Under the pieces are notes generated by a model that made no database searches, had not been told where the DNA came from, and saw only the letters and a list, made by a program, of their open reading frames with translations. Of a stretch of 64,000 nucleotides of DNA, positions 55,059-63,470 are shown in pieces. The DNA comes from Gammaproteobacteria bacterium. Lineage in GTDB: Bacteria; Pseudomonadota; Gammaproteobacteria; Pseudomonadales; Azotimanducaceae. The position numbers and the translations under genes were made by a program. Position 1 is the stretch's first letter. The number at the start of each line of letters is the position of its first letter. Where the stretch lies: positions 1-64,000 of the forward strand of contig JAUIAV010000026.1 in the NCBI GenBank assembly GCA_030425195.1, in the 5' to 3' direction.

Positions 55059-58000
55059 ATGCTTCAGCCGGACGAATACCACAAAGTCGAACTGCCGGCC
55101 CTAGATCAACTTCAGGCGCTGGGTTGGACCTACGTACCCGGCGCTGATCTCTCCCCTGAATCATGCAGTGAACGGCAGTACTACCGTCATGTGGTGCTGC
55201 TGGAACGACTGTCCACCGCGATTAAAAGAATCAACCCATGGATTAGTGACGAGAACTTGCGCGGGGTGGTGCGTGATGTTCGATTTCTGGGTGTGGAACA
55301 CCCCACGCTGATCGAAGCCAATCGTCAGATATGGGAAATGCTGGTGAGCTACGTCAGTGTACAGCAGGACCTTGGTTCGGGGCGTCGAGGTCAGACCGTC
55401 AAGATTATCGACTTCGACAGGACCGACAACAACGAATTTCTCTGCGCAAATCAGTATAGGGTTGAAGGCCCTACCCAGAACATCATCCCCGATGTCGTGC
55501 TGTTCGTGAACGGTCTGCCGCTAGGCGTGATTGAATGCAAATCCCCGTACATCACCAACCCTATGGAAGCGGGTATCAATCAGTTGCTGCGGTATAGCAA
55601 CCAACGCAATCCCCACGATGATGAAGGGGCTGAGCGACTGTTCTGGTACAACCAAGTAATGGTCAGCACCCACCGCGATCATGCTCGTATAGGGACGATT
55701 AGCTCACGCCATGAGCACTACTTGGAATGGAAGGACCCATACCCGCAAAGCCTAGAATCTTTGGCGGCACAGACGTTTGTCGTGACCGATGGCAGCGAGA
55801 TAATCGGCGACATGGTGGAAGATCAGACATCCACCTACGGCACCTTGAGTTCACAACAGGTACTGATTGCCGGTGTATTTGAGCCTAAGAACTTCCTCGA
55901 TCTTATTCAGAACTTCGTCGTTTATGAAACCGTTGACGGCCGCATGATCAAGAAGATGGCCCGGTATCAGCAGTTTAGGGCCGTACACAAAACCATTGAG
56001 CGCCTAAAGACGGGTACGACGAAGAAAGACAAGGGTGGGGTGATCTGGCATACGCAGGGATCGGGTAAGTCTCTGACGATGGTTTTTCTGGCGCTGAAGC
56101 TGCGCCGGGATGACGACTTGAAGGACCACAAACTGGTGTTCGTTACGGATCGTACTCAGCTTGATAGGCAGCTTACGGAAACATTCAGAGGAGCACAGGG
56201 CGAAACTGTACACCATGCCGGCTCCGTAGCTCAGTTAAAGGAATTTCTGCGCTCAGATTCCTCCGATCTCGTGACCGCCATGATGCAGAAATTTCAGGAA
56301 GGCGAAGATGATTTCGAGTTCGAAGCCATAAATGAGTCAGACCGGATCATTGTACTCACGGACGAAGCTCACCGAACCCAGTACGGCACGTTAGGTGTAG
56401 CTCTGAATACCGCATTGCCCAACGCGCCAAAAATAGCCTTCACGGGTACACCGTTGATTAGAACACAACGGACCGCCAACGAGTTTGGTTCCTATATCGA
56501 TCAATACACCATCGAGCAGGCTGTGGCGGATGGCGCCACCGTGCAGATTCTGTATGAAGGCCGAGAGGCACAAACGAAGGTCACCGGGGATTCATTGGAT
56601 ACCCTGTTCGACGAGTATTTCGGGGATAGGCCTGATGAAGAACAGAAGGCCATCAAGCAGAAGTACGGTACGGAACTGGCTGTATTGGAAGCTCCGCAAC
56701 GTATTCGGTGGATATGCATCGATCTCCTGAAGCACTACCAAGAACACATCGCCCCGAACGGCTTCAAAGCCATGATCGTCACCTCATCCAGAAGGGCAGC
56801 GGTGCTCTATAAGCAGACGCTGGATGGTCTAGGTGCGCCGCCATCCGCCTGCATCATTTCAGGCAGCCACAACGATGAGGCGTTCTATACGCCCTACACC
56901 GACGCGCACCAGCACAAACAGCAAATCGAGCAGTTCAAGCAGCCGGTAGTCGACCACCCATTGAGCATTATCGTGGTGAAGGACATGCTGCTGACCGGGT
57001 TTGATGCCCCCATCTGCCAAGTCATGTACTTGGATCGGAAGCTACGGGAGCACACTCTGTTGCAGGCCATAGCTCGTGTGAATCGTACCTATGAGGGTAA
57101 GTCACGTGGCTTCATCGTGGACTATTACGGTCTTTCTGACTATCTCGCCGAAGCTCTTGATATGTTCACCACGGAAGATGTAGCCGGTGCTCTGAGAGAC
57201 CTGAAGGACGAGATACCGAAGCTACAGGCCGCGCATACACGGGCGATGCGGCATTTTGCCAACGTCAATCACGACGACATCGATGCCTGTGTGCTGGCGC
57301 TGGAAGATGATGAAGTCCGGCAGCAGTTCGAGATTGACTTTAAGCTGTTCTGCAAGCAAATGGACATCATCATGCCGGACCCTGTGGTTCAGCCTTATCT
57401 GGCTGAGCTGAAGTTTCTGGGTAAGGTGAATCAGGGGGCTAGAAATCTGTACCGGGACAATCAGCTTCAGTTGGTCGGTGTTGGGGAGAAGGTCCGGCAA
57501 CTGATCGATGAGCATATACGCGCCACTGGCGTTGATCCCAAGATTCCCCCGGTTGATCTGCTCGCTGCGGATTTCAAGAAGCGGCTTCAGGAGCACAAAT
57601 CAGATCGGGCCAAAGCCTCTGAGATCGAGCACGCCATCAAGCACCACATCGATGTTCGCATTGAAGACGATCCCGAGTACTACAGTTCGCTGAGCGAGAA
57701 GCTCAACGCCATCATTGAACGGCAAGGCGAACATTGGGATGAGTTGGTCCAGCTACTGCTGCAATTCAGGGATAACATCGAAGCGGAACGGCAACAGCAG
57801 GCAGATGATCTGGGTTTGACCGATGTGGAGTATGCGTTCCACAACATCCTCATGGCGGAGATATCGAAGTATTCCGGTGAGGAGACGCTGGATGAGGTCA
57901 CCCATGATGAGGTCATTCAGGTGACCAAAGACTTGGTAGATATGCTAGATGAGGCCACACAGATAGTGGGGTTCTTCAGCAAGCAGGATGAGATTGCCGG

Positions 58001-58112
58001 CATGAAACGCAAGATCAAGCGCCGCATCGTTGCATCCAGCTTTGATGACGAAGAACTGCGGGCCGTGATCATGGATCGGTTCATGGAACTGGCCAAGGTG
58101 AGACTCGGCTGA
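55059..58112 (+). CDS. hsdR: Type I restriction endonuclease HsdR
   Basis: 1017 residues. Nuclease PD-(D/E)xK: DVVLFVNGLPLGVIECKSP. SF2 helicase Walker A WHTQGSGKSLTMVFLA and DEAH box ILTDEAHRTQYG. The motor translocates DNA and cuts at a distance. Starts 3 bases after HsdS. Confidence 0.95.
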   Translation: MLQPDEYHKVELPALDQLQALGWTYVPGADLSPESCSERQYYRHVVLLERLSTAIKRINPWISDENLRGVVRDVRFLGVEHPTLIEANRQIWEMLVSYVSVQQDLGSGRRGQTVKIIDFDRTDNNEFLCANQYRVEGPTQNIIPDVVLFVNGLPLGVIECKSPYITNPMEAGINQLLRYSNQRNPHDDEGAERLFWYNQVMVSTHRDHARIGTISSRHEHYLEWKDPYPQSLESLAAQTFVVTDGSEIIGDMVEDQTSTYGTLSSQQVLIAGVFEPKNFLDLIQNFVVYETVDGRMIKKMARYQQFRAVHKTIERLKTGTTKKDKGGVIWHTQGSGKSLTMVFLALKLRRDDDLKDHKLVFVTDRTQLDRQLTETFRGAQGETVHHAGSVAQLKEFLRSDSSDLVTAMMQKFQEGEDDFEFEAINESDRIIVLTDEAHRTQYGTLGVALNTALPNAPKIAFTGTPLIRTQRTANEFGSYIDQYTIEQAVADGATVQILYEGREAQTKVTGDSLDTLFDEYFGDRPDEEQKAIKQKYGTELAVLEAPQRIRWICIDLLKHYQEHIAPNGFKAMIVTSSRRAAVLYKQTLDGLGAPPSACIISGSHNDEAFYTPYTDAHQHKQQIEQFKQPVVDHPLSIIVVKDMLLTGFDAPICQVMYLDRKLREHTLLQAIARVNRTYEGKSRGFIVDYYGLSDYLAEALDMFTTEDVAGALRDLKDEIPKLQAAHTRAMRHFANVNHDDIDACVLALEDDEVRQQFEIDFKLFCKQMDIIMPDPVVQPYLAELKFLGKVNQGARNLYRDNQLQLVGVGEKVRQLIDEHIRATGVDPKIPPVDLLAADFKKRLQEHKSDRAKASEIEHAIKHHIDVRIEDDPEYYSSLSEKLNAIIERQGEHWDELVQLLLQFRDNIEAERQQQADDLGLTDVEYAFHNILMAEISKYSGEETLDEVTHDEVIQVTKDLVDMLDEATQIVGFFSKQDEIAGMKRKIKRRIVASSFDDEELRAVIMDRFMELAKVRLG

Positions 58113-58825
58113 TGAACGCCATCGAGGAAGTGGTTCTCGGCAAAGGCTTTAGCGCCAAAGTCATTCGAACCAATCGGATCAAGACGGCCACGGTGAAGGT
58201 TGTGGAAGGCGAGGTATCCGTTGTCGTTCCTAAGATGCTCTCCTGTGCGTCCGTGCAGACCCTGATTGGAAAAAAGACAGGCTGGATCAACGAAAAGCTA
58301 CTACTGCAAAAGCGCCAACTTCCGAACAAACCTAAGGAGTACGTTAGCGGGGAGTGTTTCCAGTACTTGGGGAAGAACTATCGCCTGAAGGTTTTGAAAG
58401 GCCCTGAGCAGCCCGTGAAGCTGATCGGCGGGAAGCTTCTAGTGCAGGTGCCAGAAGGCTCTAAAAGTTCCCCTAACGCGATCAGAGGCGCTCTAGAGCG
58501 ATGGTACATCAGCAGGGCTTGGGTAAAGCTGGACGAAAAAGCCCGACGCTACTCCAAACTGCTGCGCGTTTCCCCTAATTCAGTGGATGTCAAAGGGTTC
58601 AAGGCTCAATGGGGAAGCTGCACCCTTCGAGGTGATATCCGCTACAACTGGAAGATCGTCATTGCCCCAAATCGTATTGTGGATTACGTCGTAGCTCATG
58701 AGCTTTGCCATCTGCTGCACCACGATCACGGCCCGCAGTTCTGGAAGGCGTTGGGCCGGGAAATCCCGGACTACAAGGAGTGTCGGGATTGGTTGAAGGT
58801 GAATGGGCGACATCTAGCGGTTTAG
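58112..58825 (+). CDS. YgjP-like M48-type metallopeptidase
   Basis: 237 residues. Zinc motif VVAHELCHLLHHDHGPQFWK (HExxH plus a third His). N-domain ATVKVVEGEVSVVVPKML. These proteins often sit next to type I R-M operons. ATG 58112 overlaps the HsdR TGA. Role in the R-M system unknown; the conserved linkage suggests one. Confidence 0.85.
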   Translation: MNAIEEVVLGKGFSAKVIRTNRIKTATVKVVEGEVSVVVPKMLSCASVQTLIGKKTGWINEKLLLQKRQLPNKPKEYVSGECFQYLGKNYRLKVLKGPEQPVKLIGGKLLVQVPEGSKSSPNAIRGALERWYISRAWVKLDEKARRYSKLLRVSPNSVDVKGFKAQWGSCTLRGDIRYNWKIVIAPNRIVDYVVAHELCHLLHHDHGPQFWKALGREIPDYKECRDWLKVNGRHLAV

Positions 58826-59071
58826 TCTGCGATAGCGATGGCTGGGAGCCGCCCGGCAGGCATTGTCCGATTCTAGGGCTCCCTCGCGCCGTTCCCTTTC
58901 ATACTCCTCGTAGGCAGCGTTGGCTTCGTCACGATCTTGGTAGTAGTGATCGTACGGCGCCTGTTCCAGTTGCTTCTTCATCTGGCGTAGCCGGTCACGT
59001 ATGTACACACGCTTTCCCGACTTGTGAGTGACGATGCAGGGGCCCAGTTCTTCAGTGTCTTTCTGTTTCAT
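58814..59071 (-). CDS. 85-residue hypothetical protein
   Basis: KQKDTEELGPCIVTHKSGKR, then a coiled-coil-like RLRQMKKQLEQAPYDHYYQD region and a basic tail. GGAG 8 bases before the ATG. It ends 12 bases inside the YgjP gene's 3' end, convergent. Island-specific; not recognised. Confidence 0.55.
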   Translation of the reverse strand: MKQKDTEELGPCIVTHKSGKRVYIRDRLRQMKKQLEQAPYDHYYQDRDEANAAYEEYERERREGALESDNACRAAPSHRYRRLNR

Positions 59072-59203
59072 GATTTCGCTCCGTTTGTGATCGGCGCCGG
59101 TGAAAATCGTCGACGCTCTTAAGGGTATTTAGGCTGGGTAGACGGTGGTGAGCAGATTTGGGGCTTTGTCTTTTTTTCAGGGGTACACCAAGCTTTGCAT
59201 GCA

Positions 59204-59214
59204 CACACTGTGTG
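59204..59214. other. CACAC-T-GTGTG palindrome
   Basis: The 290-bp gap 59072-59361 holds this short palindrome and no gene that I can support. Confidence 0.3.
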
Positions 59215-59361
59215 GCTCGTGCACGCGGCTGGTCTGGTAGCTTGCCACAGCCTTCTCGAAGAATTCTGAAATCCCAAACTTGTTTTTTAGATCGACGTCG
59301 TCTTTTCGAGTTGGATTCCGTCTATGGGGCTAAATACCTTCGTATCAATCGGAGAATTCCT

Positions 59362-59805
59362 ATGAAAGACAATACTGATTTGCCCACCGACCAATGCCTA
59401 GAGGATGAAAACGTCTATCGTGCTGACGCCTCTCCCTTCACGTTGTTCTTCGAGGGCGGGTTCCTGTACCTCTATCCGAAACCGTCGACGGCTAGGTGTG
59501 ATATCTGCCGCCGCCATGTATCGGCGCTACAGCAGTTTGGCCACGAACTTCTTTCCATCCATGGTGGTCGGCTACAGATCAACTACCGTGAAGCTGACAT
59601 CTGGGAGTACCGCAATACGTGGGAATGCCGGGAGTGCTCACAGCGGGAAGGCCCACTGTGGGAAGTCGAGGAGGAGTATCGTATCGGTCGAGGGCTGACA
59701 GTACAGGAAAGGACAGCTTTACGCAGAGACAAGGAGCGTGAACTGGAGGCGTTTTTCGTGGCTAGTATGGAAAACGAAGGCGAATACTCATTCGTTGATG
59801 CTTGA
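59362..59805 (+). CDS. 147-residue zinc-ribbon-like protein
   Basis: Two CxxC pairs (TARCDICRRHVSAL and WECRECSQREG) suggest a zinc-bound fold. A charged helical tail LRRDKERELEAFFVASM follows. GGAG 7 bases before ATG 59362. A truncated copy of its 3' part lies at 61648-61789. Convergent with the Nudix gene (18-base overlap). Confidence 0.65.
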   Translation: MKDNTDLPTDQCLEDENVYRADASPFTLFFEGGFLYLYPKPSTARCDICRRHVSALQQFGHELLSIHGGRLQINYREADIWEYRNTWECRECSQREGPLWEVEEEYRIGRGLTVQERTALRRDKERELEAFFVASMENEGEYSFVDA

Positions 59806-60252
59806 AGATTGACTGGTGAGCCCCTTCTGCGTGAGCAGGAGGTACGCGCTTGCGATCTGGTTTGAAACCACGTCTGGCGTACACATACCTACCGCAGCTT
59901 CAAGAGGGCACCAGCAATAACGGTCATGTTCGAAATCTAGGATGATGTCGTAGTCTTCTTCAGCTTCGGCGAGAAACACTATGCATTCAGCGTCGCCTGC
60001 CTCCGTTGGCGTCAACGTGAGGCAGAGACCGGTCTCCTCTCGAAGCTCGCGGGCAGCGCAGACTTCGATGGATTCGCCGGGTAGTCTTCCTCCCGCTGGC
60101 GGGGTCCATGCCCAGTCTCCCGCATAGTCCGGTCCGCTGTGAGCCCGGTGTAGCAGTAGAAACTCGATCTCCGTACCCTGTCTGCGATGAACGATGACGC
60201 ATACGGCATACGGAGGTTCCGAACTGATAGGTTGGCCGTCCCACGTCTTCAC
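59788..60252 (-). CDS. Nudix hydrolase
   Basis: 154 residues. Nudix box GGRLPGESIEVCAARELREE, then TGL, fits GX5EX7REUXEEXGU. Hydrolyses a nucleoside diphosphate derivative; substrate unknown. Last gene of a minus-strand set with the GNAT and zinc-ribbon genes. Confidence 0.9.
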   Translation of the reverse strand: MKTWDGQPISSEPPYAVCVIVHRRQGTEIEFLLLHRAHSGPDYAGDWAWTPPAGGRLPGESIEVCAARELREETGLCLTLTPTEAGDAECIVFLAEAEEDYDIILDFEHDRYCWCPLEAAVGMCTPDVVSNQIASAYLLLTQKGLTSQSSSINE

Positions 60253-60322
60253 TCGTTCACCTGAAAAGTCGTTTGTCCGGTCGGCTTAACCGGCGCTCGA
60301 TAGTTCCTGACGTGTCTGTGGT

Positions 60323-60769
60323 CTACGCATCGACCCGCATGTCGTATGCATACTCCCTTTCAGTCACCACCCTAAAGCCTAACCTTTCATACAGATGTCT
60401 CGCGGGGTTGACCTTCAGAACGCTGAGGGAAACGGGAGTGCACTCCCTCCTCGCGTCGTTCAACAACCTTTCAACCATAGCACCGCCAATGCCGCGATTT
60501 TGGAATGTGGGAAGAACCTGAATCTGGACGAGCTTCCATTGGTCGGGCTTTTTTACGATCTTGAGCATACCAACTGGCTCGCCGTCGATCTCCAGCACCC
60601 GAATACTGTCAAAATCCTGAAGGACTCGCTTACGTTGATGCTCTACAGATAGCTTCTGTCCCGAGGCTTTGATGTGCTCGGACATGGTCCGCAGCCTCAA
60701 ACGCACCAACCATTCAAGGTCGCTAGAAGATACGCGACGATAGGACCAATTACACGGGTCATCGCCCAC
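60323..60769 (-). CDS. GNAT N-acetyltransferase
   Basis: 148 residues. Acetyl-CoA loop VLPTFQNRGIGGAMVERLL (QxxGxG). Its tail RLGFRVVTEREYAYDMRV is family-typical. Starts 2 bases after the zinc-ribbon stop. Confidence 0.87.
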   Translation of the reverse strand: MGDDPCNWSYRRVSSSDLEWLVRLRLRTMSEHIKASGQKLSVEHQRKRVLQDFDSIRVLEIDGEPVGMLKIVKKPDQWKLVQIQVLPTFQNRGIGGAMVERLLNDARRECTPVSLSVLKVNPARHLYERLGFRVVTEREYAYDMRVDA

Positions 60770-60771
60770 TT

Positions 60772-60963
60772 TTAGCTCGGATCACGTGGTAGAGGGCGTT
60801 TGATCGTACCCTTGTTGGCGGTCACCTCGACAAGCATATTCGTGATCCTGATGCACTTCTTGCATACTACAATGCCACCCGGTCCGTGGATGCGCTCTTC
60901 ATGCAGAATCGGATATCCGCATCGTCGGCAGTGTGTTTCGAAGTGTTCGGTGTCATCTTCCAT
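60772..60963 (-). CDS. 63-residue zinc-ribbon protein
   Basis: HCRRCGYPILHEERIHGPGG, then VVCKKCIRITN: two CxxC knuckles. Immediately precedes the GNAT gene. Could bind RNA, DNA or a partner; unknown. Confidence 0.65.
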   Translation of the reverse strand: MEDDTEHFETHCRRCGYPILHEERIHGPGGIVVCKKCIRITNMLVEVTANKGTIKRPLPRDPS

Positions 60964-61095
60964 GATTCATCCCCACTATCGCCCTGTTCACAGCATATAG
61001 CTGATTGAGGCAACTTTCGAACCCAGCAAATTGCGTTGTATATGGAGCGCAGCTCTAATTGATTTCATGCTCCGATCCGCGCTTAATCAGCCTGA

Positions 61096-61488
61096 GTGAG
61101 CCGGATCACCTACATTTCTGTCGATAGCCACCTCACCGCGCCTGAATTTCTCGAATTGGCGCGTCTGGTATGGGGAGGGGAGTACGACCTTGCCGCTACT
61201 GATGCCGCTCTGAAGCGAACTATCAACACCACAGCCCGGGACGCGGATAGACTTGTCGGCGCTGTACGTGTTCTTTCGGATGGCTATTTCTTCGGTACGA
61301 TCCCGGAACTGTTGGTGCATCCAGACTTTCAGGGCCTTGGTATCGGCCGGCGGCTAATGGAGCTCGCGTGGGATTCCTCTCCAAGTTCGCTGTACTTCGG
61401 TGCGCAACCCGGCAAAGAAGGTTTCTACGAGAGACTTGGCTATGAGCGCAGCCTGCAATCGTTCTTTCGAAGAAAGCCACGGTCCTAG
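61096..61488 (+). CDS. GNAT N-acetyltransferase
   Basis: 130 residues. VHPDFQGLGIGRRLMELAW is the acetyl-CoA loop. GTG start without a good ribosome site. Distinct from the 60323-60769 gene. Confidence 0.82.
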   Translation: MSRITYISVDSHLTAPEFLELARLVWGGEYDLAATDAALKRTINTTARDADRLVGAVRVLSDGYFFGTIPELLVHPDFQGLGIGRRLMELAWDSSPSSLYFGAQPGKEGFYERLGYERSLQSFFRRKPRS

Positions 61489-61520
61489 GTTAGCGGTACC
61501 TGAGCGTCCGCTGCTGGTAG

Positions 61521-61664
61521 GTGCAACTAACGTTGATTGATACGGTAGTCATCCTAGGTCCGATGGGCGTGGATAAAAGCAGTCTTGCTCGTGTTTTGGC
61601 TTCAAGACTGAATAAAACTAGATGCTGTCTCGATGAAATTCAGTGGAGGGGAGGCCCATTGTGA
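61521..61664 (+). pseudogene. P-loop kinase fragment fused to copied zinc-ribbon gene
   Basis: A GTG ORF of 47 codons: VVILGPMGVDKSSLARVLAS reads like a kinase Walker A (G changed to D). It then runs in frame into WRGGPL, where the copied segment from 59362-59805 starts. It stops at TGA 61662-61664. In the parent gene that codon is TGG (Trp). Confidence 0.5.
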
Positions 61665-61789
61665 GAGGTCGAGGAGGATCATCGTATCGGTCGAAGGCTA
61701 TTGGATGAGGAAAGGACAGCTTTACGCAGAGACAAGGAGCGTGAACTGGAGGCGTTTTTCGTGGCTAGTGCGGTCAAGGCCGATCCGTG
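61648..61789 (+). pseudogene. Truncated copy of the 59362-59805 gene
   Basis: 61708-61769 is identical to 59705-59766 over 62 bases, and the flanking sequence is close. The copy continues to TGA 61787-61789. It lacks the parent's 5' half, so it is a remnant. Confidence 0.8.
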
Positions 61790-61870
61790 ATTGCAGTGAT
61801 TGAGTCTCACCCGGTTCTTCGGAGACTTCCGTCGTGGAACAACCCAGCGGTGTTGCTCGGCAGCTTCGCG

Positions 61871-62641
61871 TTATGCACGAACCAACTTTCCTTTACGGAT
61901 TTCGTATAGCCCCAAACCGAACTGAGGGTCGGCATTTATCACCTCGGGGTGGAGCAGGTTCTTGCAGGAATAGTCGATGGTCTTGTACGCAGTGTCTTCT
62001 AGTTGGCGAATCTTGACGGAATCAAACACAGGTCTTCCCTGATAGTCACAGATTCGTGGGGCTGCTTTTCTGAGTTCTCCGTCGTCATCTTCTATTTCCA
62101 GTGGATGAATGCGGTGTTCCAATCGCTGAAGCAGGCGGTTAAGTTCTGGGGGATTGCCGTTATCAACATAGAGAAAGGCGTGGAAATGCGGGTCACAACG
62201 CTTGCGATGCCTGTTGTGTCCCTCGAAGACAACAAATCCCGTTAGGTACAAGTGCTTCTTATGGGAGTACAAGCTTCTATTGATTGAGAGCAGTAGTTTC
62301 TGGAAGCTCTGTATCAGGACGCGCTCGGAATATACAGAACTTGATGATGTGACTGTGACAAAGAAGGAAGACCGATCACAGGCTTTGAATATGCGCTTGA
62401 TCTGGAATTGCTGGTGTTCGAGTCTGCGCACTGCGGCTCTGTGGTAATTGGCTGACGGATGGTTTGTAGATAACTGACGTGTGAGGTTTCTCACGCGACG
62501 AAGTTTGACGACTAAAGGTTGCTCGCCATAGATGACAGATTTCAGGTCTTTGTTCGCGACTAGCTCTTCTGCCAACCTAGGATTTGATTGGTGTAGATTC
62601 CATAGTTCTGGATTTGTCGATTCTAGATTCAGTGCGGCCAT
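61871..62641 (-). CDS. HUH-endonuclease replication protein (inovirus Gp2-like)
   Basis: 256 residues. HUH metal pair DPHFHAFLYV (His152, His154). YxxK nucleophile motif TIDYSCKNLL (Tyr224, Lys227) with a second Tyr at 219. This is a rolling-circle replication or transposition layout. AAGGAG is 6 bases before ATG 62641; the frame above it to 62770 is not needed. Two inverted repeats lie upstream, a possible origin. Confidence 0.78.
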   Translation of the reverse strand: MAALNLESTNPELWNLHQSNPRLAEELVANKDLKSVIYGEQPLVVKLRRVRNLTRQLSTNHPSANYHRAAVRRLEHQQFQIKRIFKACDRSSFFVTVTSSSSVYSERVLIQSFQKLLLSINRSLYSHKKHLYLTGFVVFEGHNRHRKRCDPHFHAFLYVDNGNPPELNRLLQRLEHRIHPLEIEDDDGELRKAAPRICDYQGRPVFDSVKIRQLEDTAYKTIDYSCKNLLHPEVINADPQFGLGLYEIRKGKLVRA

Positions 62642-62761
62642 TGCGATCTCCTTGTAAATATTCAGGCAGTACTTGGCTATCCGGTTTCGGCAGCATGCAA
62701 CTGCTCTAAACCGGTTGAAGTTGTAACTTCGTGTTCCCCGGGGCTTAGCCAATCCGGGCGA

Positions 62762-62791
62762 TAGCAACACCAGTATTTATGGCCGTTGCTA
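62762..62791. other. TAGCAAC-16-GTTGCTA inverted repeat, possible nick-site hairpin
   Basis: Perfect 7-bp arms about 120 bp upstream of the HUH gene. A single-stranded hairpin here could be the origin the protein nicks. The rest of 62642-63030 has no supportable gene. Confidence 0.4.
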
Positions 62792-62919
62792 CGGTTTGTC
62801 TCACAAGTGCTTGGCGATGTTGACCGTGCGGCTACTGCGGGCTCGCGGATGCTGGCAAACGCACACCACAGCTGGGGGCGTCGGGCGCCATACTCCTAAC
62901 TCGGCACAAGTGACGGCAA

Positions 62920-62934
62920 AACGCGCCGCGCGTT
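62920..62934. other. AACGCG-CCG-CGCGTT hairpin
   Basis: A second perfect inverted repeat in the same 389-bp gap, GC-rich, compatible with an origin or terminator. Confidence 0.4.
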
Positions 62935-63030
62935 GCAGTTGGGAAGGGGAGTAAGCTGTTCCGATTTGTGTACACCTAATGTGACGGTTTGCTGCTTGGG
63001 CGACTAATACTCGGAGGTGTTTGTGCGAAC

Positions 63031-63468
63031 TCAGAGCGCGGGATCGACGCCGGCGCGAGTCATCCTGTCTTTTTTCCAAACGAGGTTGAAATGGATTAGG
63101 GAGGCTTCACGCACCACGTTGTCCTGTGGTTCCCAGCCGCAGAATCCGATGGCCACAACCGTGGGCTCCACCAAATCTGGCATGAGAGCTACCAGCCTCC
63201 CGAGGTCCGTATCAGTGAACGTCACCTCAATCCACATGAACCCATCGTCATCAAGGTAGACGTCTTCCACGTGGTGGCTGACGTGTCGTGCATCAAGTTC
63301 GAAGGCCGGCTCACCAGAATCGAGTTCGAGCATACCGATACGGAGATCGGTGGTCAGGAATTCGCGTATGGCGCGCTCCAGAAGCGGCCGGGGATAGATG
63401 GTCCGTCGTTTGGGTGTGGGAAAATCAGCCCGAATGCTGGTGCGGTAGGTCTTGGTGGAAATGCCCAG
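63031..63468 (-). CDS. Hypothetical protein with CTG start
   Basis: About 145 residues. The usual ATG (63333) loses ~45 residues that read as protein (KTYRTSIRADFPTPKRRTIY). GGGAGG lies 7 bases before CTG 63468, right after the recombinase stop, so CTG is the likely start. The C-terminal part has DDDGFMWIEVTFTDTDLGRL. Not recognised; phage-like. Confidence 0.55.
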   Translation of the reverse strand: MGISTKTYRTSIRADFPTPKRRTIYPRPLLERAIREFLTTDLRIGMLELDSGEPAFELDARHVSHHVEDVYLDDDGFMWIEVTFTDTDLGRLVALMPDLVEPTVVAIGFCGWEPQDNVVREASLIHFNLVWKKDRMTRAGVDPAL

Positions 63469-63470
63469 CT

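Noticed and set aside
61662-61664. TGA in the copied gene as possible selenocysteine
   Set aside because: The parent gene has TGG (Trp) here, and no Sec motif or SECIS-like context was seen, so a nonsense mutation is simpler.
62801-63079. 92-codon minus-strand ORF
   Set aside because: Overlaps the better supported 63031-63468 gene and shows no motif or ribosome site.
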